Positions 51,371 to 58,919 of a stretch of 64,000 nt of DNA are shown here, piece by piece. A program made the translations under genes and the position numbers. Source of the stretch: Pseudobutyrivibrio xylanivorans (lineage in GTDB: Bacteria > Bacillota > Clostridia > Lachnospirales > Lachnospiraceae); assembly GCF_008935055.1 (NCBI RefSeq), contig NZ_CP043028.1, forward strand, positions 695,501 to 759,500, read 5' to 3'. The notes below the pieces were generated by a model that was given only the letters and a program-made list of their open reading frames with translations, searched no databases and was not told the DNA's origin. Every line of letters starts with the position of its first letter. Positions within the stretch are counted from its first letter, which is position 1.

Positions 51371-52804
51371 TTATTCTCCATTACTATCTAACTCTTCTAA
51401 AAGCTCCATCTCTTCCTCATATGTGAAGAAATCCTGCTCCTCAAGAGCAATTCCTTGTACGTCTCCTCTGGTAGTGTAGTACATAGGCTTAAATACATGT
51501 GAAAAACTACCGTTGCCATTTGCTACCCATATACCATTAAAGAAGATGCTTAACAGAAGCAATATTGTAATCAATCCTCTGTATTCCACTTCTTCCTTTG
51601 CAAAAAGAAGTATCATAATCATCACTACATAAAGCGCCATGTGACCACTTACAGCCACACCGTCTTCAGCAAAAAATGCCCAAATCAACTGTGCAACCGC
51701 TGAAAATATAAAGATAGTCCAAAGAATCACCTTTGTTTCAGCGCCTGCGTTTCTGTAAGAACCAATTCTTGTATAGCTGCTAACTTCCTTCTCTCTCATA
51801 AAATATGGGAACCAGAAAAAGATAATCAGACAACCTGGCACTAATTGGCTTGCTCCAATTCCATCTGTTTTATAAAGGAAAGTAGCACCCATAAATACTA
51901 TAAAGTATAAAGTGAAAAGTGCTCTTTCTGTTTCCTCTGAAATTCCTTTAAGTCTGTCCCAGATTCTTATGATGCAAACTGGAAGATATGCGATAACAGC
52001 AAGACACAGGTAGTTAACCATTGTCTGCCCAAAACGTATATACATAGGTTCTGGATTATCCTTGTTTATCATGGCTGGAAGCTGAGTTAGGATATCTCCC
52101 CAGCTTACAGTGAATTGTAAGTATAAAACCACTGCAATTCCAAGCAGGATACAAATAATCATGTAACTGATGAAGGTGCTTCTTGGAGCCTCATCCTTTA
52201 TACACATAAGCAACCAATACGCGCCTAAAAATACTGCCATAATAAGCATAGGTGGATATGCCACCACAGTAATGCTTGCTGTCAGTGCTGTAAGCGCAGC
52301 ATATACCGGTTTTCTATTATCATAAAATCTCATGATAAAACAGATGATGAGCATCATTCCAAAATCACAGAAGGTGTGATGTGAAAAATCCTTCCAGCCT
52401 AAGATGAAGGTAAAATATAAAAGCGCCGCTGGAAATGCTCCATCCTCAAAATCACTATTTCTGAAAGTACAGAATACGTATATCGCCACGATAAGCCTTA
52501 CAAGGATGTAGCAATATCTCATAAAAAGCACCAAGCCTATATTTAAGGATAAATCCGCAAAAAGAGGCTGAAGAACCTGATAATAAAGCGCAATAAGTGG
52601 ATATGTGAGAAGACCTCCTGTCTGTACTGACTCCCAGCCATCCACAAGGCCATGCTGTCCCTGATAGATGCTCTTATAAAGGGCCATAAGGCCTCTCTCC
52701 TCTGCGGGCAAGCCGTACTGAAGTGTGACCACCGTCCACACCAAAATAACCGCTGCAATCAGGAAATGTATTATGCCCTTTTTCTCTTCAAATAATTCTC
52801 CCAT
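51371..52804 (-). CDS. Polytopic membrane protein, GT-C-like, unassigned
   Basis: This is a 477-residue protein with about 12 helices. The outer loop after helix 1, LQYGLPAEERGLMALYKSIYQGQHGLVDGWESVQTG split over two segments, has the Glu-rich character seen in GT-C proteins. I cannot give a family. I prefer ATG 52804, which has GAGGG upstream; an in-frame ATG at 52837 has none. It is the first gene of the left block, divergent from the MurJ-like flippase. The A/T-rich 120-base gap between them should hold its promoter, though a clear -35/-10 pair is only visible for the other direction. Confidence 0.6.
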   Translation of the reverse strand: MGELFEEKKGIIHFLIAAVILVWTVVTLQYGLPAEERGLMALYKSIYQGQHGLVDGWESVQTGGLLTYPLIALYYQVLQPLFADLSLNIGLVLFMRYCYILVRLIVAIYVFCTFRNSDFEDGAFPAALLYFTFILGWKDFSHHTFCDFGMMLIICFIMRFYDNRKPVYAALTALTASITVVAYPPMLIMAVFLGAYWLLMCIKDEAPRSTFISYMIICILLGIAVVLYLQFTVSWGDILTQLPAMINKDNPEPMYIRFGQTMVNYLCLAVIAYLPVCIIRIWDRLKGISEETERALFTLYFIVFMGATFLYKTDGIGASQLVPGCLIIFFWFPYFMREKEVSSYTRIGSYRNAGAETKVILWTIFIFSAVAQLIWAFFAEDGVAVSGHMALYVVMIMILLFAKEEVEYRGLITILLLLSIFFNGIWVANGNGSFSHVFKPMYYTTRGDVQGIALEEQDFFTYEEEMELLEELDSNGE

Positions 52805-52864
52805 TGTGCCCTCATTTTTGTTTATATTACTTTCCATAGTCCATTTTATTTTATACTATTATCT

Positions 52865-52893
52865 TTGCTTATGCTAGTATCTAAGTGTATAAT
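52865..52893 (+). promoter_or_regulatory. Sigma-A-type promoter for the MurJ-like gene
   Basis: TTGCTT (52865-52870) and TATAAT (52888-52893) are separated by exactly 17 bases and lie about 30 bases before the start codon. CGGAGG follows as ribosome site. This is the clearest promoter in the window. Confidence 0.7.
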
Positions 52894-52924
52894 TAGCCTT
52901 AATGAAAATTAATCGGAGGACGAA

Positions 52925-54457
52925 ATGACTAAGAAAAAACAAAGCATCATCGCCACTACCGCGGTGATTTCTGCTCTTACCCTCTGTTTCAAGGCTCTTG
53001 GCTTTGTAAAGCAGGCTGTTATTGCCTACTACTTCGGCACCACCTTTGAGACAGATATATATAACGTAGCCTTTAATTTCGTAGGAATGTTGGGTTCTGC
53101 ATTTATCAAATCCATCACCCTTTCCATTATCAGTATTTACACACATACGCTTGTAAATAAAGGTAAAGAGGCTGCTTCAAAGCTTATCTCCGCCTGTCTG
53201 GAGATTTTGCTTCCGGTAGTTTTGGTAGTAATGCTTCTTTCATATGGGCTTACACCTTATATTGCAAAGATGCTTGCGCCTTCCTACACACCTTCGGAAT
53301 CACTTTTATTACAGCATTATCTTCATATTTGTTATCCATTTTTTATCTTTGCTGTAATCACCCTTATTTGGACATCCCTGATGGATTCCAACAAGGATTT
53401 CGTTGTTAGCCGTACTGAATCATTTATCACCAGCACGGTAACAATTATTTCCTGTGTCCTTTTATATCGAACACTTGCTGTTTCATCACTGGTTGTTGCT
53501 CAGTACATCAGCTACATTATATTTGGTTCACTGCTTCTCATCCGTGGACGCAGATATTTTAAATTTACTATCACAAAAATATCTGAGGTGCCCGAGGTTA
53601 AAACAGTTCTTCTTACTGCTTTGCCAATCTGTATTGGAGGATCAGTAAACCAGATTAATAAGATTGTAGATAATTCAATTTGTACCGGTCTTGCCTTCGG
53701 TGCTGCCACAGCCCTTACACTTGCTGTTTCACTTGAAGATTTCGTATGTAATGTACTTATCAATAACGTTGTAGATATCCTTTATGTGAACTTTTCAAAT
53801 TACACTGCTGAGGGTAATAAAGAAAAGCTAAACTCTACAATGAGATTTGCCGTAAACTCCATGATTTGCATCATGATTCCAATTACAATCATCACCTGTA
53901 TGTGCTCCCGTGAGATTGTTGCAATTGCTTATCGCAGAGGAAACTTTGATGAACGTTCACTTGTTATGACCTCTGCCGCACTTATCGGTTACGCAGTCGG
54001 TTTTACCAGCTCTGGTGTCAGAGACATCATCATCCGCGTTTTATATTCCTTCAAGGATACAAAGCGTCCTATGATTACCGGATTCTTCGCCGTAGCTGCC
54101 AATATCCTCGCCAGTATCATCCTTTCCAGATACATCGGTATTATGGGTGTTTCAATTGCCAGCTCGATTTCCCTTACCGTGAATTTCTTCATTAATTCAC
54201 ACATGGTTAAGACGCACATTCCTGATTACAACGTTCATCAGTTTTTACCTACACTGCTTAAACAGATTCCTGGATCCCTTGTACTGATGCTAATCATTTA
54301 TGAAATTAAGCACTTCTTTACAGGCAACCTTGTAATCTTCCTTTTGTCGACATTTATTGGTTTATCTGTTTACGGAGTGATTTTACTTGGATTAAAAATT
54401 GAAGAAGTTAATATGATCAAACAAAGAGTATTAGCTAAGATAAAAAAGAATGGTTAG
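52925..54457 (+). CDS. MurJ/MviN-like lipid-linked flippase
   Basis: This is a 510-residue protein with 14 predicted helices. The start ALTLCFKALGFVKQAVIAYYFGTTFETDIYNVAF resembles the opening of MurJ proteins with the Arg/Lys and Asp residues of the cavity. VRDIIIRVLYSFKDTKRPM is the conserved segment of the last third. It is the only plus-strand gene of the glycan locus and has its own promoter and terminator. A second copy besides the housekeeping MurJ, placed in a glycan locus, probably exports the lipid-linked unit of this polymer. Whether it serves lipid II is not decidable here. Confidence 0.85.
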   Translation: MTKKKQSIIATTAVISALTLCFKALGFVKQAVIAYYFGTTFETDIYNVAFNFVGMLGSAFIKSITLSIISIYTHTLVNKGKEAASKLISACLEILLPVVLVVMLLSYGLTPYIAKMLAPSYTPSESLLLQHYLHICYPFFIFAVITLIWTSLMDSNKDFVVSRTESFITSTVTIISCVLLYRTLAVSSLVVAQYISYIIFGSLLLIRGRRYFKFTITKISEVPEVKTVLLTALPICIGGSVNQINKIVDNSICTGLAFGAATALTLAVSLEDFVCNVLINNVVDILYVNFSNYTAEGNKEKLNSTMRFAVNSMICIMIPITIITCMCSREIVAIAYRRGNFDERSLVMTSAALIGYAVGFTSSGVRDIIIRVLYSFKDTKRPMITGFFAVAANILASIILSRYIGIMGVSIASSISLTVNFFINSHMVKTHIPDYNVHQFLPTLLKQIPGSLVLMLIIYEIKHFFTGNLVIFLLSTFIGLSVYGVILLGLKIEEVNMIKQRVLAKIKKNG

Positions 54458-54476
54458 GGTTTTGCCCCTAACCATT
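54449..54476. terminator. Bidirectional terminator between convergent genes
   Basis: AATGGTTAGGG (54449-54459) and CCCTAACCATT (54466-54476) form a perfect 11-bp stem with a 6-base loop. On the plus strand T-rich sequence follows; on the minus strand CTTTTTTATC follows. The stop codon of the MurJ-like gene (54455-54457) lies inside the stem, and the aldolase gene of the other strand ends 15 bases away. Confidence 0.88.
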
Positions 54477-54490
54477 TTCTTTACTCATTT

Positions 54491-56077
54491 TTATTCGTAC
54501 TTAGAAGGTGTGATAAATGTAAGCTTAACGCCCTCTTCCTTTACTTTTCCAAATAATTCCTTATGATACTGATTTCTCTTCTGCGCCTCCTCGGCATTGT
54601 ATGGATGTCTCATGGAAGCATCGAAATAGTTCTCATTAATATCAACTGAGAAACCGTCAAAGCCTGCAAGAAGAATTTCCTTTACCTCGCAATTCTTGAG
54701 AAGATTGAGTGAAATTACTGTCGCAGAATCTCTGGCCTGCTCATCCACGTTAATCCACTTGCTGTAATCAAGTACCTTTACGTTTCCGCGTCCACCCTTG
54801 GAAATATTTGAAGGTACGATAACATTTTTATTTCCTGCTACAGCTGCGCTGTAAGCCTCTGTTCTTGTTGTAAGAAGATAATCAAAAGCTATGTCAATAT
54901 TGCTGTTAAGACCGATTGAGAATACATCATCGTCTGCCACAAGCTCTTTAATCTTATCTGCTGCGTCCTTGATACTTCTACCTGGAGCAACAAGAAGTAC
55001 CTTCTTGCCTCCGATCTGGTTCTTAATATCCTCAACAGCCTGTGTATCATCAACAGTCTTGCTCTTGTTGTACTCAATGTATACCTGCTCTGCATAAGCC
55101 TTATCGAAGGAAATTTTCTTTTCCTCAGCAAGCATATTTAAAAGCTCGCTTACCTGGTCGATTGGAAGCATATGCTTGTTGAAATAGTAGCTAGCATAGC
55201 TTGGTGTACAGTGATTAGCTGATGATAAGTAATACTCTGGTGCATAGCCCCAGTAAAACTCGTCGTGAAGCTGGTTGATAACCTTATCAATAACATCTAA
55301 AAGTGGCTGGATAACATACTCACCACCGTAGAAAAGATTAAGGTGCTCAAGTAAAAGCTCTGTGTTAAGGTTTCCTGCCCCCTTACCCATTCCCATGATA
55401 GAGCTGTCTACCATGATAGTTCTTGTAGTAGGGAACTGGAGCATTGAAATAGCATTTGAATATGAAAGCTGTAAGTTGTTATGTGAGTGGAAACCAAGCA
55501 TCATATTTCTGTCAAGGTTGTAATCCACAAGGTTTAACATACGCTCCATATCGTTTGGACGCATCTCTCCAAAGCTATCTACAATGTAAAATCCCTTAGC
55601 GTTTGGTATTTCTTTATTTACTGTCTCAATTAGTTCTAAAAGCTCAGCGTCTGAATATCTCATTGTAATCATTGGCTGAATATAGAAATCATATCCCTTG
55701 GACATGATGATTCTAGCTTTCTCAAGCATATTAAAACGGTCCTTCTTGTGGAAAGCCATTCTAATACCATCGATTGTATCTTCTCCTCTAGGTGCAAGAT
55801 TGTTTACATCGAATTTACCATAATCAATCATTGCAACATACTGGAGACCAGGCTTCTTAGACTTAAGGATTGCCTCCTTGATAAATGTGTCGTTAATGAA
55901 TTTTGTTCTGCCGTTCTCAGAACCATCCTTGTCATCGATATATCCCATTTCGATGATATCGATATTTGCTGCTTCCTGAGCTGCAAGAATCTTCTCCATA
56001 TAGTCTGTGCCAAAATTGAAATCATTGACACATCCACCGTCACGTAATGTTACATCTAAAACCTTAATTCTGTTCAT
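54491..56077 (-). CDS. HMGL-like aldolase fused to a Rossmann-like C-terminal domain (copy B)
   Basis: This is a 528-residue paralogue of 23724-25352 with the same order. The TIM barrel (1-290) has VLDVTLRDGG with Asp8 and the metal-binding H197 and H199 in GFHSHNN. The C-terminal domain (about 335-528) begins VLLVAPGRSIKDAADKI and continues GLNSNIDIAFDYLLTTRTEAY. Metal and catalytic residues are intact. DmpG-type aldolases join pyruvate to an aldehyde. The next gene upstream encodes a CMP-sugar synthetase-like enzyme, so the product may be a 2-keto-3-deoxy sugar acid that is then activated with CMP. That is a hypothesis from gene order. It ends at a shared terminator. Confidence 0.8.
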   Translation of the reverse strand: MNRIKVLDVTLRDGGCVNDFNFGTDYMEKILAAQEAANIDIIEMGYIDDKDGSENGRTKFINDTFIKEAILKSKKPGLQYVAMIDYGKFDVNNLAPRGEDTIDGIRMAFHKKDRFNMLEKARIIMSKGYDFYIQPMITMRYSDAELLELIETVNKEIPNAKGFYIVDSFGEMRPNDMERMLNLVDYNLDRNMMLGFHSHNNLQLSYSNAISMLQFPTTRTIMVDSSIMGMGKGAGNLNTELLLEHLNLFYGGEYVIQPLLDVIDKVINQLHDEFYWGYAPEYYLSSANHCTPSYASYYFNKHMLPIDQVSELLNMLAEEKKISFDKAYAEQVYIEYNKSKTVDDTQAVEDIKNQIGGKKVLLVAPGRSIKDAADKIKELVADDDVFSIGLNSNIDIAFDYLLTTRTEAYSAAVAGNKNVIVPSNISKGGRGNVKVLDYSKWINVDEQARDSATVISLNLLKNCEVKEILLAGFDGFSVDINENYFDASMRHPYNAEEAQKRNQYHKELFGKVKEEGVKLTFITPSKYE

Positions 56078-56093
56078 TTAAAATCCTCCGAAA

Positions 56094-56738
56094 TTATAGC
56101 TCTAAGTCTACAATTTTTTCTGCAAGTGTGAAGTCCTCTGGATTATCAATATCCACGGCTTCTTTAAAGGAAACCTCGCTTACATATGGGTGGTCTCCAA
56201 TTCTGCGATGCTTCTTTTCAAATACTTCCTTCGTAAATACGTATACACCGGATGTCTCCTGATATATAGGCTTTAAATCCTGTGTTCTTGGAACATTTGT
56301 AGCATCAAAGTTTAATGGCTCGCCATCCTGCCATAAGTAATCCTGAAGCTTAAGTGCGCAGAATGCCGAATCGTATTCTCCTGACTTAACTGCATTGATA
56401 CAGTTTTCCATTGTCTCCTTTGTGATGAAAGGAGCTGTGGCATGTGCATAAACATAAATATCTGCATCTACAGTGTTCATAAAGGTCTCAAAGATCTGAG
56501 AGAAGTTTGATGTTGGTAAATCAAGCACCTCTGGGCGCTTAACAAAATTTACCCCTTCAGGAAGAAATGGAACAACATCCTCTGAGCTACAGTATACATT
56601 GATGCTGTCGCAAAGGCCTGTAGACTTCAGGCTGTCCAGCTCGTGCTGTAAAAGAGGCTTTCCGCCAAGAAGTCTTGTGTTCTTACCTGGACATCTCTCA
56701 TTTATTAATTTGATTGGCATGATTGCAACTATCTTCAT
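56094..56738 (-). CDS. CMP-sugar cytidylyltransferase (acylneuraminate/KdsB-like)
   Basis: This is a 214-residue nucleotidyltransferase. IMPIKLINERCPGKNTRLLGGKPLLQHE is the CTP-binding opening; R-x-x-K is replaced by NERCPGKN. VYCSSEDVVPFLPEGV, YVYAHATAPFI (the P-F/T residues that follow the base-binding strand) and a final VDIDNPEDFTLAE with the metal-binding Asp pair complete the family pattern. Members activate sialic-type acids or Kdo with CMP. No NeuB or KdsA synthase is in the window; the aldolase at 54491 lies next to it and may supply the sugar acid. GGAG and AGGAAA precede the ATG. Confidence 0.85.
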   Translation of the reverse strand: MKIVAIMPIKLINERCPGKNTRLLGGKPLLQHELDSLKSTGLCDSINVYCSSEDVVPFLPEGVNFVKRPEVLDLPTSNFSQIFETFMNTVDADIYVYAHATAPFITKETMENCINAVKSGEYDSAFCALKLQDYLWQDGEPLNFDATNVPRTQDLKPIYQETSGVYVFTKEVFEKKHRRIGDHPYVSEVSFKEAVDIDNPEDFTLAEKIVDLEL

Positions 56739-56788
56739 TTTCCTATCTCCAATTCTATATGTTAGCTAGCAAAAATTATAACTAATTC

Positions 56789-58195
56789 TTATATATATTC
56801 TTTAATAAAATTACAAATATTAGCCATAGCATTTGGTTCAAAAATACTATCAGGGTCAACATAAGTAACTTTATCGTTCTTAATGAGGTCTACAATTGCA
56901 TCTGGATCGTTAACGCAAGTAACGCCCTCTTCCTTGATGAGGAATGCCATATCCTTTGCAACCTCTCTGATATCCAGAAGAATAGATCCGCATCCAAAGC
57001 CTATAGACTCCCATACTGAGGCAGACACTGTACTGATAGCCACCTTGCTTTCAGCAAGATATCTGAAGATGTGATTATCAAGAGTATCTATGATATCAAC
57101 CTTCTTATCCAAAAGCCATGGATACTTCTCCTTATAGAAGCTAAACTCCTTTGGATGAAGCTTATAGATGATATGATATTCATCACCGATTTTATCAGCT
57201 ACAGCTGCTGCAATCTTACTGATTTCCACGCCCTCGCGCTCAGTAGACATAAAGCAGATGGTTTTATCATCCTTTGGATACTTTGCTTTATATTTTGCTC
57301 TCTCCCTCTCAAAAAATGGGAAGCCCACTGTAAGCACCTTCACATTAGAAGGCATATGTACAACATCCTCCTGGGTACGTGAATATACCAGATGATAGTC
57401 AGGTAACACTTCAGAGTTATCCTCTGGATTAAACTGCACTGGTGTCCATGAAGGGAATGAAAAGCCGTGGGCATATTCAGCTGTAGGAATGCCTCTTTCC
57501 TTTCCAAGTGCACTATAGGCAAAGCTTTCCATTGAGAAATAGCAAAGCTCCATAATCAGCTTAGGCTGGACCCTGTCTAAGATTTTACCACAGAACTTCT
57601 TATTAATCTCATAATAATACATTCTGTCGACAAATCCCTCCACAAGCTCATCATATACATCTGGTCCAAAGGTTGTCTCTATGGCTTTGAAAATCTCACC
57701 ATAGTTCTCCTCAACCGCCTTGGTATAAGCCTGTCTCTTCTTTGTATTGAACTTAGTTGAAAGCTTTACAGCGATGTTGGTGTAGAAGGAAACTCTGTCT
57801 GTAAAAAACACATTATCCATTCCATTTGGCTGCAAATGAGTGTGATTATCTGGATGTTCCAGTAGAATACTGTTAAATTTCTTCGACACTTCGTCAAAGA
57901 AAATATTCTCATACACGCCAGTATCTATATTTCTGTTACGTCTTCCATCTGCAACAAAAATAACATCTACCTTTTTTCTAGGAAGAGGCTTAAGCGCATT
58001 AAGTGCCATCGCAAAGAGCTCGCTTTTTTTGAAAGGAGTCTGGCTACCTTCGCCCTTTCCTATTGTGTATTTTTTTATTGTATTATGAACCTCGTAACGA
58101 TAAAGTGTCCAAACCGGAATATCGTATATACGTATGCTGTTGCACTTATACTTTCGTTCGAATTCGAGGAAATTTTCTATAGTTGGAGATAACAT
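56789..58195 (-). CDS. Capsule-type glycosyltransferase (KpsC/KpsS-like fold)
   Basis: This is a 468-residue cytosolic protein with the look of capsular polysaccharide synthesis proteins. Features are VIFVADGRRNRN, ICFMSTEREGVEI, IIYKLHPKEFSFYKEKYPW, and DTLDNHIFRYLAESKVAISTVSASVWESIGFGCGSILLD. The KLHP segment and the late S-x-S-x-W-E region match the CMP-Kdo-transferase-like family. It is encoded just upstream of the CMP-sugar synthetase, which makes a role in transferring the CMP-activated sugar acid plausible. AAAGG precedes the ATG. Sequence alone does not show the donor. Confidence 0.7.
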   Translation of the reverse strand: MLSPTIENFLEFERKYKCNSIRIYDIPVWTLYRYEVHNTIKKYTIGKGEGSQTPFKKSELFAMALNALKPLPRKKVDVIFVADGRRNRNIDTGVYENIFFDEVSKKFNSILLEHPDNHTHLQPNGMDNVFFTDRVSFYTNIAVKLSTKFNTKKRQAYTKAVEENYGEIFKAIETTFGPDVYDELVEGFVDRMYYYEINKKFCGKILDRVQPKLIMELCYFSMESFAYSALGKERGIPTAEYAHGFSFPSWTPVQFNPEDNSEVLPDYHLVYSRTQEDVVHMPSNVKVLTVGFPFFERERAKYKAKYPKDDKTICFMSTEREGVEISKIAAAVADKIGDEYHIIYKLHPKEFSFYKEKYPWLLDKKVDIIDTLDNHIFRYLAESKVAISTVSASVWESIGFGCGSILLDIREVAKDMAFLIKEEGVTCVNDPDAIVDLIKNDKVTYVDPDSIFEPNAMANICNFIKEYI

Positions 58196-58219
58196 TAGTC
58201 TAACCTTTCTGTTCTACGT

Positions 58220-58253
58220 AAAAATGGGGTTTGACAGCGCAGTGCCAAACCCC
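58220..58253 (-). terminator. Rho-independent terminator after the secreted repeat gene
   Basis: On the minus strand GGGGTTTG pairs with CAAACCCC (58253-58246 with 58233-58226) around a 12-base loop, and ATTTTT follows. It sits about 20 bases after the stop at 58272 and 25 bases before the next start, so it may separate or attenuate the two parts of the right block. Confidence 0.75.
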
Positions 58254-58271
58254 TTCTTATCATAATTAGTT

Positions 58272-58802
58272 TTAGAGTACAATACCTGGATGATAATCAG
58301 GTGCTAATACTGGAGCAACACCCTTCTGTGGTCCAACCTGTCCCTGAACGAAATCATAAACGCTGTAAATCTTGAAACCAGCTCTGAGTGCATCTGCAGG
58401 AGCAGGAACTCTTCTGTACTCATTTGTTGTAGCATAGTGCATGTAGTAAGCAATGATATCATTTCCAAATGCACTCTGCAAATCATAGTTCTCGCTAGCG
58501 TAAACATCTACATTAAATGCTACACTTGGCTGTCTCTCTTCCCAAATACCGTTAGTGATAAAGTGAGTAAATAATACCTCCTCATCTTCACCTAATACCT
58601 TAACTACATCTGGATAGTATGCTGCATACTGATCAGCCTTAAACATCGGTCTGATAGCTGCAATCTCTTCTGCTGTGAGCTCACGCTGCTGCTCTGCTGC
58701 TGCACTGTGAACCTTTGCCTCACTACCAACTGTGAATGTAGATACCGCAAAAACAACCGCCAATACAACCGAAAGTACTTTTGTTACCTTAAATTTCTTC
58801 AT
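58272..58802 (-). CDS. Small secreted protein with YYPDV-type repeats
   Basis: This is a 176-residue protein. A classic signal peptide (KKFKVTKVLSVVLAVVFAVSTFTV) occupies residues 1-28. The mature part has two related motifs: FKADQYAAYYPDVVKVLGED with HFITNGIWEERQPS, and FNVDVYASENYDLQSAFGND with HYATTNEYRR. This family of short repeats is common in Lachnospiraceae surface proteins. I use ATG 58802, where AAGGTGGAG lies upstream; the longer frame has no signal site. It has its own terminator and sits between two glycan genes. A role in wall association or polymer binding is only a guess. Confidence 0.75.
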   Translation of the reverse strand: MKKFKVTKVLSVVLAVVFAVSTFTVGSEAKVHSAAAEQQRELTAEEIAAIRPMFKADQYAAYYPDVVKVLGEDEEVLFTHFITNGIWEERQPSVAFNVDVYASENYDLQSAFGNDIIAYYMHYATTNEYRRVPAPADALRAGFKIYSVYDFVQGQVGPQKGVAPVLAPDYHPGIVL

Positions 58803-58919
58803 AATCTCCACCTTTCCCAATAGTCTAAACTTTAAGCCGCACACCATTGTCATTGTTACATTTGAGTCTATATTAAACTTGTGTCCAAATCAAGATTTTT
58901 GTATGAAAAATCTATAATA

